DNA of 64,000 bases, taken from contig NC_081412.1 in the NCBI RefSeq assembly GCF_030272615.1, forward strand, positions 548,730,488 through 548,794,487. Reading direction: 5' to 3'. Position numbers and translations under genes: made by a program. Source of the DNA: Cryptomeria japonica (Eukaryota > Streptophyta > Pinopsida > Cupressales > Cupressaceae). Below are positions 1 through 13,390 of the stretch, in pieces. The notes beneath the pieces are model-generated. The model had not been told where the DNA came from. It made no database searches and saw only the letters and a program-made list of their open reading frames with translations. Every line of letters starts with the position of its first letter. The stretch's first letter is position 1.

Positions 1-324
1 GTTAGACATTACCTTTTTTTTCCATATTTTTCATAAAAGTATGCACAATGACCCAAATTCTCAACACAAAATCTAGAAGAGATCTCTACAAATGAATAAT
101 CTCTTTGTCCCTTCAAATGAGACCGACACACAAAATATGTCTTTTTATTTTATTTTTTCATTGAAAATTAAGTATCAGTTGCAATTGATAATTCACTAAA
201 CTACAAATATTTTAAACTTTACAAATATATAGAAATTAATCTCGTAATCCTTTATAAGTAAAATTTCACAACTTCAAATATATAAATATTTAAAAAGGGA
301 AAAGACTTTACCATATCATATGTC
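1..324. other. AT-rich left flank, nothing recognised
   Basis: AT-rich sequence ahead of the outer LTR element. I see no open frame, RNA gene or repeat end in it. The final bases at 325-329 form the target-site copy of the adjacent element. Confidence 0.5.
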
Positions 325-329
325 AATTC

Positions 330-1284
330 TGTTGGCAATTGACACTCATCCGTTGGCTTTTGATGGTTTATTATTAGTCTAGGGTTGTCATTGATGGAAA
401 CTCTTCATGGAGATTTGATCCAGTATACATAATTCTTCTTAACTGGAAGTAGGTGTTAACAGGTAGCCAGTTAACCAGTATTTTGGGATTGGTCAGAGCA
501 GTTTTGGTCCGGAAGCATTCTAGTGATTTTAGTGATTGGTAAATGTGTTTAGATTATGTGGGACCTATAAGAAGCATGTGTTCATATGTTTTTAATCCAG
601 TGCTAATTTTTGATTCAGATTCAAGTTGACTTGTAGTGATATGTTACATATTTTCATATCTTTGGAAGCCAAGTTGTAAAAGATTGCTTTTGGTGTGTGC
701 GGATATATAAGATCAGTTTGGATAAAATGTTTTGGTCTGTAGTTGATGAAGTGATCTATTTTATGTCAATTGAGCATAGTTTCACTTGCAGACTTTTGAT
801 CTTTGCTGATCTGGTAAGCAGAACAGAGTAGAGTAGAACAACAAAGTAGTTTGAAGACAACGGATCATCTGCACTTAACTGGAACTCTCCAAGCATAGAT
901 TGATGCTATTATAGAGTTCATTCACTGTAATTCATCTCTATATATGTTTTGTAAGGCAGTGATCCTTTTGAGGTTGCAGCCCTTATTGTATTTGAGCAGT
1001 GAACTCTAGGCAGTGTGCCTGAATGCTTGCACATTTCCCATATTGTAATATTGTTTTTCTATTGGCCATAGTAGAATAATATTGTGGGTTAAAATTCCAT
1101 CGTAGTTTTTCCCATTTGGGTTTCCATGTAAAAATCTGATGTTATTATTTTGTGGTTGATTGTTTTATGTTCTTGAATTACAGTTTCATGTTTATGCTTT
1201 CGGTGGTTTAAAGTTAAGTTTGAAAATTCGCTAACCGATAGTTCACTGATTCAACCCCCCTCTTAGTGATCCCTGATTCCAATA
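330..1284 (+). repeat. 5' LTR of outer element
   Basis: This 955-bp repeat aligns along its length with 13391-14334. It starts TGTTGG, ends just before the primer-binding site at about 1286, and is preceded by the target copy AATTC. Confidence 0.88.
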
Positions 1285-1382
1285 ATTGGTATCAAAGCCT
1301 AGTTCGTCTGAGGAAGCTTAACTACTTGAGGAAGGTTTGAGAGATTGACTCAATGGATTTAGATTTTTAGAGACAACTCAGT

Positions 1383-2511
1383 GTGGCACTTGAGGATCTT
1401 GATGTAGCAAGAAATGAGATTAGTTCCTTGAAAATAAATTTGAATGCTGCTGATGATTTCATTAATGACTTGAAGGATCAAGTGAACACTTCAAGAGACA
1501 AAAGGAAAGAATTGATGGACAAGCTGAAGGAGAAAGAAGATCAAATCATGGAAAATCAGGGTAAATCTGATGAAGTTGACAAGTTTGAGAGAGAGAATGT
1601 TGCATTGAAGAATGAGATGCAATCCATTATGATGAGGATGACTAAGGAGATTGAGGATTCGAAGAAAAATGAAGAGAATCTAACACAATAATTGAAGGAA
1701 AGAGTTGATTAATTCTTCAAGCTTAGCTATGAGAATGATCAGTTGAAGCTTGAGTTGACATAATCAAGGACTAATGGTCAAGAAATTGAAAGACAAATTG
1801 CTAGCTTAAGTGATGAACTTGCTACTGCTAATGATTACAAAGAAAAATTCAAAGCTAGCTCATCAAGGCTTGATGAGATGCTGGAAAGTCAAAGACATGG
1901 AAAGGACATGGAAGGACTTGGATTTGAGAAAGGAGAATCCTCTGGAACTGGACAAAGAATGCAAAACCTAATCAGAAGAAGAGCAATAATCCTCCGGTAA
2001 GACACCCTAATGCCCATAAATTCAATGGTAGATGCTTTATTTGAAATAAATTTGGTCATATGGTGAATCAATGTAGAAGTAGGATGAATAATGGAATGAA
2101 TAACATGAATAATGTTCCTACCTTTACCATTCAGTATTTCATATGTAATAATTTTGGTCACAATCAAATTTGTGTAGGGCAGTAATGAATAACTTCCAAA
2201 ACAAGAAGTTCTATGCTTGTGAGATGTTTGGACATATCTCTAACAAGTGTAGGATGAGACCAAATTAGATGACTTTCAGACTTGTGCAGAGAGTTGTTTG
2301 TTGTGCATGCAGTAAAACTGGTCACATTGCTAAGTACTATCGAAGAAAGAATAGTGCTCTGGTAGACAAGAATAAATTAGATGAGAAGGGCAAGGCAAAG
2401 GTAGAAGAGATCAGAGGAAAACATGAGAAGATGTGGGTCAGAAAAGATGAATCCAAAGAAGACAATGGATCTGCATCAGAATCTGGTGCAAGATCTTCAT
2501 TCGGTAACTAG
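1383..2511 (+). pseudogene. Gag-like region of outer element (coiled coil + zinc knuckles)
   Basis: The upstream part has long heptad-like stretches rich in Lys, Glu, Asp and Asn with no aromatic core, as in a coiled coil. From about 2030 to 2350 there are repeated C-x2-C-x4-H-type knuckles, for example around CSKTGHIAKY and CEMFGHISNKC. These are typical of LTR-element nucleocapsid segments and are expected to bind the element's RNA. The region is a decayed fossil. The symmetry of a coiled coil followed by several knuckles is unusual compared with the single knuckle of ordinary Copia gag. Confidence 0.6.
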
Positions 2512-2916
2512 GGCTTTATGCCTTAGGGGGAACTTTTCATGCAGATTCTAAGAACCCCGTCTTTTGTGATCTGCAATCGATTATGAAAGGTTGCAGAAGG
2601 TTTAAATCTTATGTGCAGATGTTATCTGGAAGTTTTAGTAAAGATTTGATACTCTGGTAAGCGACTTCATGAGAATCAAGGTAACCAGTTACAACATTTA
2701 TTGCAATGAACAATTAGGTTTTTGAAGGTTAAAAGGGCATTTCCAAGCTTCATTTGTCACAATGCGATCAAGAGAATAGTGCAGAGCAGAAGAGAAATGT
2801 AATTTGGTGATCTTAACAATGATTTGAATGATCTTAAAGAGAATTCCAACATCCAGTTGTGAATTAAGGTATTTATTTGTTCTAGACTATTAGTTTCCGC
2901 AAACCCTAAGTTTGAA

Positions 2917-3577
2917 ATGACTTTAGCTTTTGGAATTTCTACCCCAATGGTTGTCGAGATTAAGGATAGAACCAAACCTATTTTCAAGAAATACCCTTTC
3001 AATTTTTTTGAAGATGATCCAAAAGGTGCATTTTATTTGATACCCTACGATGTCCTTCACAATGAGGATATTAGGGCATACATCCATTGTGATCTTAAGA
3101 AGCTTGGCAACACTGATATGTTGAACTTGTATAAAAAACACTTGGCAGACAATTTGGGAAACCTCAAACTAGAGCATAAGGTTCTTTAGGACAACGGTTT
3201 TTTGTATTTGATCCATTTTCTATTGTTCGACAAAGCAGAGTGGATCAAATTTATTCTCATTTGAGTCTATGATGAGTTCATATGGCTTGATAGGCCTCAC
3301 AAGATCACTAAACAGTCAATTTGAGTTGTGACATGCCTCGATGAAATCGGTGAAGTACCTAGCCTAAGAAAAGTATAAAATAACACAGTGATAGAAACTA
3401 TTAGTTCCAAGTTCGACAATAGAGCAATGACTATCAGCGACATTCTGGAGCATGATGTGAAGTTTACATCAATAGTGGTTGGATACAAAGTTTACTAGTC
3501 AAGCAGACACAAGTCTGTCTCTAGAACTTCCATATACATAGCATATCAGATGCTCAAGAATGACATGAGGTATGATT
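2917..3577 (+). pseudogene. Unknown outer-element protein, 5' part before the nested Copia
   Basis: The longest open stretch is 2917-3189. It is hydrophilic, with aromatic-rich patches such as KKYPFNFFEDDPKGAFYL, and codon-like structure continues to the nested insertion at 3578. I do not recognise the family for certain. It recalls hypothetical proteins repeated in gymnosperm-like genomes, but that is memory and not a search result. The coding region is interrupted by the Copia element, and the remainder lies at 10534-13105. Confidence 0.45.
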
Positions 3578-4800
3578 TTTTGGCCATTTAAATGAATTGA
3601 TTGTGATGCATTGATATTTTATCATTGATGTCAACACTAGCTATTTTGGTTGCTTTACCAGTATCCTTTTGGTCCTAGTAGGTTGTTTGGTTTTTGGTTG
3701 GATTAGATCATGATGTTAAGGTATGCTCCAATATGTTTTGGCTTAGATATGCTATTCATGCTACTTAGATTCATGTTCGATTAGTTGGTTTTGATCTGGT
3801 GATCGAATGCTATCTTGTATGCTGGTAAGCTTGGTTTGTTGTTCTGGTGAGGGTTTCACCGACATAGCTTTGTTGAAGATCTTTGATGTTATGCATAAGT
3901 GGTGTTGGTGTGGCTTCTAGTAGAGATTCAGGATGCTGATGGTGATCATGTTTGAGACTTGGCTGATTGGGATCATTGCTTTAGCATGTGTGGACCTAAA
4001 TTGGGTCTGGTACTATCTAGGTTATGGACCAACTTAATGTAATGTGTTGATTGGACTTCTCAATGTGTTTCTGAGATGTCTCATGGGTTGGATATTATTT
4101 GTTTGGTCTCAGGCCAACATGTTTTGTAATTATGTAATTGTTTTATTGTTTGGTGGCCAACCTTATTGTTTATGGTCGAGGGTTTGTATATATATGATGT
4201 AAGATCTCATTCTAGATCATATGAGGATATAGAAATATGGAATAGGAGCGAATAATGTAATAATAATTCATGTAGAGGATTCGGTCGATCATTGGTGATA
4301 GAGTTGGGTTTATGTAAGAAGATTTAGTTCTCCGGTATTGAGCTTAACTAGAATTGTACTCAAGCATAGGAGATGCTATCATTGCAGTTCATTCTCTTTT
4401 GGATTGTAGTCTGGATTTTTATGTAGTCAGTGAGACTCCTTTTGTGAGGAGCAATGTGCTCTAGGCTATTGCCCTTCCTACAAGTGGAGGCCCCTCATTT
4501 GTAATCACATACTTATTGCAGAAGTATTATTTGACTGCAGGCAGGCTTCCCATCGTGGTTTTTCCCTTTACCAGGTTTTCCACGTATAAATCTTGGTATC
4601 ATGTAGATGGTTTTTGTTCTCTAATTATTTCTTGTACTTAATTGATATAATTGCTATCTCGGTAATTTCTTTATGCATTTTGGTATTGATCTTTTGGGTT
4701 TCGGTATTAAAGTTTTAGTTGCTTAAGGTTCCGGTAATCTGGTGACAACTGATTCAGCCCCCACTCTCAGTTGTCTTCTAGTTATTTGAACTATCTAACA
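3578..4800 (+). repeat. 5' LTR of nested Copia
   Basis: A direct repeat of 9319-10533 that ends CTAACA immediately before the primer-binding site. Its start has drifted from TGTTGG. Confidence 0.88.
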
Positions 4801-4929
4801 ATTGGTATCTGATCTCTGGACCTCTCTGTAGAAGCTTAACCATGTGAGGAAGATCCTATGGCGACCAACAATTCAAGTTCATCTAGTTCATTTGTTGCTA
4901 TCTTTTAGAGACATATTCCTAGGCTTGAT

Positions 4930-7900
4930 GGAACAAATTATAGAGTATGGAAAATTCGGATGGAGATTCATTTGAGATATCTTGGCAAGGAGATTTGGGA
5001 AATCACAGAGAATGGTGTTACACCTTTTAATACAACATATGGAAATCCTCCTCTAAAAAACTTGGATAAGGAGCCTGAGAATGATTGTAGAGAAAGAGAA
5101 GCCCTCTTGTGTGCACTTTCTGATCAACAAATAATGATATTAACTGACAAATCATTTCCAAAGGCTATATGGGATAAGTTGGAGACTCTTAATGAAGGTG
5201 ACCCTACTGTTAAGATTGCTAAACTAGATGGTTACTGGGTGAGATATGAAAACCTGAATATGGAAGAAGATGAAAGGATTACTGCATTCATGGAAAGGGT
5301 AAATGAAATTGTCATGGGAATTCAATGTTGTGGTGGAACTCTGATTGAAGATGAAATAGTTTCTAAAGTTCTGAGAGATTTACCACCGGCTTATAAGATG
5401 AAGGCTACTACAATTAATGAATTGAGAACAATGGCTAATACATCTGTTAACTGAGATACCTTGGTTGGGAAATTATCTGCTTTTGAGCTTGAAGAATTTG
5501 GACCTTTTGGAGCTGTGAAGTCTGAACCTGCTTTTCATGCATTTACATCATCAACTGGCAAGCAAGAATGGAAAGCTTTATATGCAAAGGAATTGGATGA
5601 TATGAAGAGAGAAGATGAAGAATTTGAGCAACTTGAAGCCCTATTTGCTAGAAGAGTACCTAAAGGACTGGTAGGAAGTAAGTATGAAGGAAAAGAACCA
5701 TTTAAATGTCTTGCATGTAAGAAGATAGGTCATTTTGCATCTAGATGTCCTCAAAGAAATTCAAGATTTGAAGAGAGAGCTAGAATATATTTTAATCCTA
5801 ACCCTAGATATTAGAACAAGTATAAGTGTAGGAAAAATTTAGATAAATCATGCTACATTGTGGATGAGGAAGGTGTGTCTAATTCTGATGATGAATCTGT
5901 ACAAGACTCTACTAGTGGTTCCGATAATGGAAAGGAATGGGTGTTCCTGGCTATCAAGGAAGATGTTTCGGCACTGGAAGAGAATGTACTTGAAGAGAAG
6001 GCACTAACTGCTTAAATTAAAGATAAGGATGAATGGGTAATTGACAATGGATGTTCACATCATATGACTAGAGATAAAAGGAAGTTTATATCTTTACAAG
6101 AATTTGATGGCGGTCTGGCTAGATTTGGAGATGACAAAGCATGTATGATCAAAGAAAAATGAACTATATCATTAGATGGTAAGCACAATACTCATAATGT
6201 TTATTATGTTGAAGGTTTAATGCATAATCTTTTGAATGCAGGATAATTGGTGAATAAGGGATTTCAATTACAATTCAAGGATGAAAAATGCAAAATCATT
6301 AATAGATCTCGATTGGAGATTGCAAATGGTACTTAGACAAAAGGTAATACATTTCATTTGAACTTCGGTGAGAAGACATGTTTTATTGAAAAAAAATGAT
6401 GAGAGTTAGCTATGGCACAAAAGGCTATGTCATGTGAATTTTGATTGCATGGTTAAGATCAGTTCAACTAAGGCAGTTAGAGATATACCTAAGATTGTGA
6501 AGCCCTATAATCCGGTATGTAAGGAATGTCAAATGGGAAAACAGGTCAGAATCTCTTTTAAGAGCATACAAGACAAATTTAATGATTTTCTTGATCTTAT
6601 TCATACTGATTTGTGGGGCCCTGCTAGAATAAAAAGCTTTCAAGGTGATAGATATTTTATGCTAATCATTGATGATTATTCTAGAATGATGTGGGTTACT
6701 TTTCTAAGGGATAAATTTGAGGCTTTTGAAAAGTTTAAAATATTTGAAGCTAAAGTTGAAACTGAGACATGATTGAAGATTAAGTGTTTAAGGTTAGATC
6801 ATGGTGGAGAATTCACATTCGGTGATTTTAATAACTTTTGTGAGAAACGTGGTATAAGGAGACAATTTTCTACTCCCCTCACACCTCAACAAAATGGAGT
6901 TGTGGAAAGGAAGAAAATAACAATCTTGGATGTTGCTAGAACCATGATGATGGAAGCTAATCTACCTCATATCTACTGGAGAGAAGCAATGAGTACATCG
7001 GTTTATACATTCAACACAATACATATCAAAGGAGAAACTGGTAAGACACCTTATGAATTATGGTTTGGCAATACACCTACAGTTAAGTATTTCAAAATAT
7101 TTGGTAGTAAATGTTATATTAGGAGAGATGATTTCATTGGAAAATTTCTTCCTAGATGTGATGATGGAATATTTCTTGAATATTCTAATGAAAGCAAAGC
7201 ATATAGATGTTATAACAAGAGATTGAAAAGAATTGTGGGAAGCGCTAATGTCAAGGTGGATGAGTTGAATATAATTCAAATCAGAGTTTATGAGCAAGAA
7301 TTGATAGTTGAAATGATCATAACTAAACCGGTAACACCTTTACCATAACATAATGTTGAACCGGTTACTCCAACGGTATTAGAAAATTCAATAGTAACTG
7401 AAGAACCAGAAAGAGGAACAAAGAATCAAAAGACTCCTAGGTGTGTAAGGTTAAATAATTCAGAAGATCAAATCATTAGGGATAAGAACAATGAAGTGAT
7501 GACAAGAAGGATATTGGCAACTAACGAGGTATGCTTAATTTCTCAAGTTGAACCGGTACCAATAATTGAAGCATGTAAAGATGAATGTTGGATGAAAGCT
7601 ATGGAAGAAGAATTAGACTAGATAAATTGAATAACACATGGACTTTAGTTCCCTAGCCTAAAAATAGGAATGTTATTGGAACTAAATGGGTATTTAGGAA
7701 TAAATTAAATGAAGATGGACAAGTTGTAAGGAATAAAGCTAGATTGGTTTGTAAAGGACATTCTCAGATGGAAGGAATTGATTATGGTGAAACTTTTGCA
7801 CCTGTAGCTAGGATTGAAGCTGTAAGATTATTTCTTGCCTATGTTGCACATAAAAACATGGTTTGCAGGTTAAAGAAAGCTTTATACAGACTGAAACAGG

Positions 7901-8940
7901 CAACTAGAGCTTGGTATACAAGGTTGGACAAATATCTTTTGAAGCTTGGTTTCACTAAAGGTAATGCTGATAGTAATCTATATTATAAAGTCATTGATGA
8001 TGATATATTGATTATTGAGGTTTTTGTTGATGACATCATTTTTGGAGGTGAAGATAAGTTGTGCATGGAACTTTCTAAAAATATGGAGAATGAATTTGAA
8101 ATGTCTATGATTGGGGAAATGAAAATTTTCAAAGGTTTGTAGATTACTTTGACTGATAAAGGTATTTTCATCTATCAAACTAAGTATGCTAGGGAGATGT
8201 TGAAGAAATTTGGTATGGAAGACTCTAAACCGGTAAGTACTCCTATGGTTACAAGTGAGAAATTGACAAGGAAAGATGAACTTGCACCGGTAAATCCTAC
8301 AAGATACAAGTCTATGATTGGAGGTCTGTTGTACTTGACCTAGACTAGGCCTGATATAATGAATGATGTTGCATAGCATCAAGATATCAAAGTAATCCTA
8401 AAGAAAATCATGAGAGTGCAGTGAAAAGGATTTTTACAAGGTACATCTGAATATGGTTTGTGGTACCCTAAGGATGATTTTAGTTTATATGCATATACAG
8501 ATGTAGATTAGGCAGGTGGTGTTGATGACCAAAAAAGTACTTCCGCTGGATCTTTCTTTCTTGGAAAGAAACTTATTTCATTGATCAACAAGAAACAATC
8601 ATGTATTTCTTTATCTGCTGCTGAAGCTGAGTATGTTGATGCTGCTACTAACTGTACACAAGTTCTATGGATGAAGAAAATGTTGAAGGACATCAAATTA
8701 CATTGCATTGGACCAGTAGTTATTGACTATGATAACTCTGCTGCTATTGACATATCAAAGAATTCGGTAGTTCACTCTCGGACAAAGTACATAAATTTTT
8801 GAAGGAGAAGGTGGAAGAAAATGAAGTTAGACTGGTTTATGTGAAAACTAAAGAGCATATTGCAGATATTTTCACTAAACCTTTGCCTAAAGAATCATTT
8901 GAGTACCTTAGAGATAGATTAGGGGTTTCCACTCCTCCGA
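4930..8940 (+). pseudogene. Copia gag-pol remnant
   Basis: This is the polyprotein region of the nested Copia. Visible pieces include gag with a CCHC knuckle and a protease segment resembling WVIDNGCSHHMT. The integrase core has DLWGPARIKS and LIIDDYSRMMWVTF, and its C-terminal part has the TPQQNGVVERK motif. The polymerase part has [13 protein letters not shown] and FVDDIIFGG, and the RNase H end has SLSAAEAEYVDA. The order of integrase before reverse transcriptase identifies Ty1/Copia. The reading frame is heavily decayed and cannot make a full product. Confidence 0.88.
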
Positions 8941-9318
8941 CAGAGAACTGATTGATTCTATTTGGCATCAACCCAATATGCATTATTAGAGATATTATTA
9001 ATTCTGGATTGATGTGGGGATGATACTGCTCAGGGGGGAGTAGTTAGTTTTGTGATTCAATGGTTTTTGTTTTTTCTTTGATATTTTTGTTGGATTTCTA
9101 GCATTGATGTCAAAGGGGGAGAGATATTCACGTGAAAAACTTAAGGGATATATACACTAGGAGGAGAAATTTGCAGAACTTAACAGAGATATCATCTACA
9201 GGGAGAGTATGGATCGAGAATTCATTTCTATATTTTTTAGTGGGAGGTTTGTTTGGCATTTATTGGCACTTGGATATTTTTCCCATCTAGTGTTTCCATG
9301 AATGCCAAAGGGGGAGAT

Positions 9319-10533
9319 TGTTGGCCATTTGGAGGAATGGATTATGTGTTGCACTGATGTTTTATCATTGATGTCAACACTAGCTATTTTGGCTACTTTA
9401 CTGGTATCCTTCTAGTTCTGGTAGGATGTTTGGTTTTTGGTTGGATTAGATCATGATGTTCTAGTATGCTCTCGTATGTTTTGGCTTAGATCTGCTATTC
9501 ATGCTACTCAGATTCATGTTCAGTCAGTTGGTTTTTATCTGGTGATCAGATGCTATCCTGTATGTTGGTAAGCTTGGTTTGTTGTTCTGGTGAGGGTTTC
9601 ACCGACAAAGCTTTGTTTAAGATCTTTGATGTTATGCATAAGTGGTGTTGGTGCGGCTTCTAATAGAGATTCTGGATTCTAATGGTGATCGTGTTCTAGA
9701 CTTGGTTGATTTGGATCATTGCTTTAGCCTGTGTGGACCTAAATTGGGCCCGATAATATCTAGAATGTAACATGTTGATTGGACTTCTCGATGTGTTTTT
9801 GAGATGTCTCATGGGTTGATATTATTTGTTTGGTCTCAGGCCGACATGTTTTGTAATTATATAATTTTTTTATTGTCTAGTGGCTGACCTTATTGTTTAT
9901 GGTTGAGGGTTTGTATATATATGATGTAAGATCTCATTGTAGATCATATGAGGATATAGGAAAGGGGAATACCTGAGCAAATAATGTAATAATCATTCAT
10001 GCAAAGGATTTGGTCGATCATTGGTTATCAAGTTGGGTTTATGTAAGAGGATTTAGTCCTCTGGTATTGAGCTTAACTAGAATTGTACTCGAGCATAGGA
10101 GATGCTATCATTGCAGTTCATTCTCTCTTCCAAATTTTATTCTAGATTTTTATGTAGTCAGTGAGACTCCCTTTGTGAGGAGCATTGTGCTATAGGCTAT
10201 TGGCCTTCCTACAAGTGCAGACCTCTCATTTGTAATCACATACTTACTACAGAAGTATTATCTGACTATGGGTAGTCTTCCCACCGTGGTTTTTCCCTTT
10301 ACCGGGTTTTCCACATACAAATATTGATGTCATGTGGATGGTATTTATTCTCTAATTATTGCTTGTACTTAATTGATATATCTGCTATCTCGGTAATTGG
10401 TTTATGCATTCCAGTATTGATCTTTTGGGTTTCGGTATTAAAATTTTAGTTTCTTAAGGTTCCGGTAATCGGGTGACAACTGATTCAACCGCCCCCTTCG
10501 CAGTTGTTTTCTGATTATTTGAACTATCTAACA
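9319..10533 (+). repeat. 3' LTR of nested Copia
   Basis: A direct repeat of 3578-4800 that begins TGTTGG right after the purine tract and ends CTAACA. The target copy TGATC follows. Confidence 0.9.
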
Positions 10534-13105
10534 TGATCTATGTATAGTCCTTCTGAATGAGCTAATGAACTTAATTTTAAGAAAATTAAGCAAGACAAGA
10601 GGCACACTTTTAAATATGGAACTCTTCTTATTTTCTTGGCCTTATATTTCTTGTATGAGATACCTGATGTAAATGGAAAGGTCCAATAGGCCTATGATAG
10701 ACCAGTGACAATGCAAATCAAAGAGGGATTATGGGGAATAGGAGATGCCATAATGAGAATATATGCTCTCTAGGGTTATTTCCCAACTTTCCAAACCATA
10801 ATGAAGAAAAGAGAAAGAATCCATGAGGAGATTGTGGAGAAGTATGAGAAAATTATTTTCTTCATGGTTGATAAAGATCAATGTGAAATGTAAGCCGTGG
10901 AGCCTAGGATAGTTTGGATCATGCCCATGGGGTATGAATTTGACTCTATCACGTTTGAGGCATATGCTCAACACCTATTGAGCCAATAGATTGATTGTAA
11001 AGAAGAAAGATTTGGAACATTAAAGGAGAAAGACCTTGAATTGCATAGATAGTTCACTCACTTGCTAGAAAAAGGAAAGTTGCAAAGATGGCTGAGGAAG
11101 TGGTAGTGTAGATGGGATTCACCCGGAGGAGGTGAAGCAGGACAGAGAAAAACAAGCACAACTGGAGGCCAACGAGGACACCAACAAGCCTAAGGCTGAC
11201 CTGGTTCCCTCCAAAGCTTAACCAAAGGAAACCAAGATTGCCCCTGCTCTAGTAGCACCATCTTCAGGGAAGAACCCATCTAGGAAGGGAGTTTTGAAGC
11301 ATAAGGAGAAGTCCAAGAAGACTTATGTTTCTATATGCCCGGTGGCCTTTGAGACCGACTAAAAGGAGGAAGCAGGCAAGGCTAAGAAGAAGGGTGAATT
11401 TGTAAGAGTGGTGAGGAAGTCGAAGACCGGTGAAGCCCAGCAAAGAAAGAAAGCGAAATCTGAACTTGCCCCTACCGGAAGACCAAAGAAAGGAAGATAG
11501 GTTAAAACTCAACTTGACAAAGACCTTGAATCTGGTGATTTGAAAGGTAAATACACAATTCTTCCTCCATTGTTAATAGACCATTTAATAGATGAAATAA
11601 TTGTTGGTAGAAACTTGAAGAATCTATGGAGCTTATAATGAACATCTAGATGGGGGAGATCAGAGAAAGATTGAAGAAGCTATAATTTTATACTTGCATA
11701 ACTTTAGCAAAAATTTAATTGAATTAGGGTGTACTATCCCTAGAAGGATCTATACAACATTATTGATGTAATGAGGCTAATAGCTAGTAATATTGACAGA
11801 GAAATGAAAGAAAGAGAGTTAATAAATGTTTGCACATGTATAACTCGAGATGAAGTCAAAAGGCTCATTAAAGAGGATAACAAGAAATAATTTAGAAGAA
11901 AAAATAGGGTAAACAGGTTGATGATTGGGAGAGGGGAAGAGGTAAGAAAGGAGATTGAAGATATATGGAGAAAAATAATTGTGAATGATCCCTTGTACAA
12001 AGATGCATTTAAGTCTTCTCAGCTGGAAGAAAACGGTGTTTTTGGTAATCAAAAGGATGAAACTCAGACTGAGGGACATCCAAAAGATAAAGACAACACA
12101 ACTCTTGATGCTGAGATAGGTGAGAATCCTCCATTAGTAGATAGTTCAACATCCCCTAAGATTCATAAGGATGATACTGCACCAAGTGGCCACACCGGTG
12201 CACAAGATAAAGGGGATGAAGCAGAGAAAAAGGAACCCAAGAAATATGAAGTAAAGGATGCTGAGGTAGACAAGGGTAAAGGAGTTGTTGATCTAACAAT
12301 TGACACTCCTGTATTCTCAAGGACCCCACCTCAAATTTCTATCAATATAGATTGTCTTTTAAATCTTGGAAATATGTCACCTCCAGAGAAGCTGATGCTT
12401 GCAATAGCTGTTCAAGCACAGGCCAGTCAGGATCTCGTAAAGTCTGAGTCAAAAGATAAAAAGCCCTTTTTGATGTCTATTAATGTTTTGTAGAAGGTGG
12501 CTCCGAATGTAGTTAGATTAAAACGATAGCCCCTCTTGTAAGTTATTACAATTAATTAATAGTGTAAATACCAGTTTTGATTATTTAGAAAAGTCTACTA
12601 CTAAGAGAGTTTTGGATAGATTTAAAGATGTAAGAATGCAGACATTTCAGAAGTTGATTGAAGATGATAGAGTGAGATTGAATAAAGGTTTGCAGGTTAT
12701 TTCAGATACATTGATAGAAAGTGGTAAGTTGTATAAGTCTTGTCTAATTTTTCCCAAATTCATTGTAGATATAGACAAGCAAATAAGTGTTTTCCAGGGC
12801 AAATTGGCTAGTATTTCACAGTCCTTTGATGCCAATGTAGCTCCAACCAGTAGTGTTGAAGGACATATTTTGGCTATAAATGATTAGATCTCAAGCCTAA
12901 ATGTAGACAAGGACATAATTTTTTGAGGAGAGTTGGTGAACTCCGAAACTTGATTGCCCCTCGGTTGGACACCATGTTAAGCAATAAGGTAGATTGTATG
13001 AAGGCAATGACTCAACCCATGTCATTTGATCTGAAGGAAGTAGAGATTCATGCAACTGTATTTAGTGCATTCATTACAGTCCTAGATAACTCGAAGAGTG
13101 GGTGA
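10534..13105 (+). pseudogene. Unknown outer-element protein, 3' part after the nested Copia
   Basis: This continues the outer element's second coding region beyond the nested insertion. The beginning carries a hydrophobic stretch (LIFLALYFLYEIPDV). A Lys/Pro/Ala-rich basic linker follows at about 11100-11500. After it come an acidic region (long open stretch 11918-12493) and helical segments (12612-12887). No polymerase, integrase or protease motif is visible. It is decayed. Its function is unknown and it could be a distant gag-type structural protein. Confidence 0.45.
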
Positions 13106-13390
13106 GACACTCACCTAGGATTTTTGAAGACCATTTTTGCTAACATCTTCAAGTATTTGTAAGTCTTCGACAAGTATCTCTATATATAAATTTTGGACAA
13201 CACCCCATCTTTGGCATTGCTGTCAAAGGGGGAGAGACAAGGTGAAAAATGTACAGTATAGAAGAGTGTAATTACAAGTTTCAAAATTTTTTGTTTAAGG
13301 GGAGTCTAAGAAATTCTTTTGATCTGGTGTACAATTCTCAACATGTGGCCACTTTTTACGAGTATTGCCACCAATGACAAAGAGGGAGAT

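Larger units (their letters stand above)
3578..10533 (+). mobile_element. Nested Ty1/Copia LTR retrotransposon
   Basis: A 6.96 kb Copia element sits inside the outer LTR element. LTRs are 3578-4800 (1223 bp) and 9319-10533 (1215 bp), and each ends CTAACA. Its target duplication is TGATT/TGATC (3573-3577 and 10534-10538, one mismatch). A primer-binding site (TTGGTATCTG) begins at about 4802, and the purine tract AAAGGGGGAGAT precedes the 3' LTR. Domains run in Copia order: UBN2-type gag (about 4930-5450), zinc knuckle CLACKKIGHFASRC (about 5710), protease (about 6030), integrase (about 6480-7100), reverse transcriptase (about 7600-8340) and RNase H (about 8500-8900). It is broken, with many breaks. 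By eye, about 30 differences occur in the first 300 aligned LTR bases, near 10%, so the insertion is old but younger than its host element. Confidence 0.93.
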
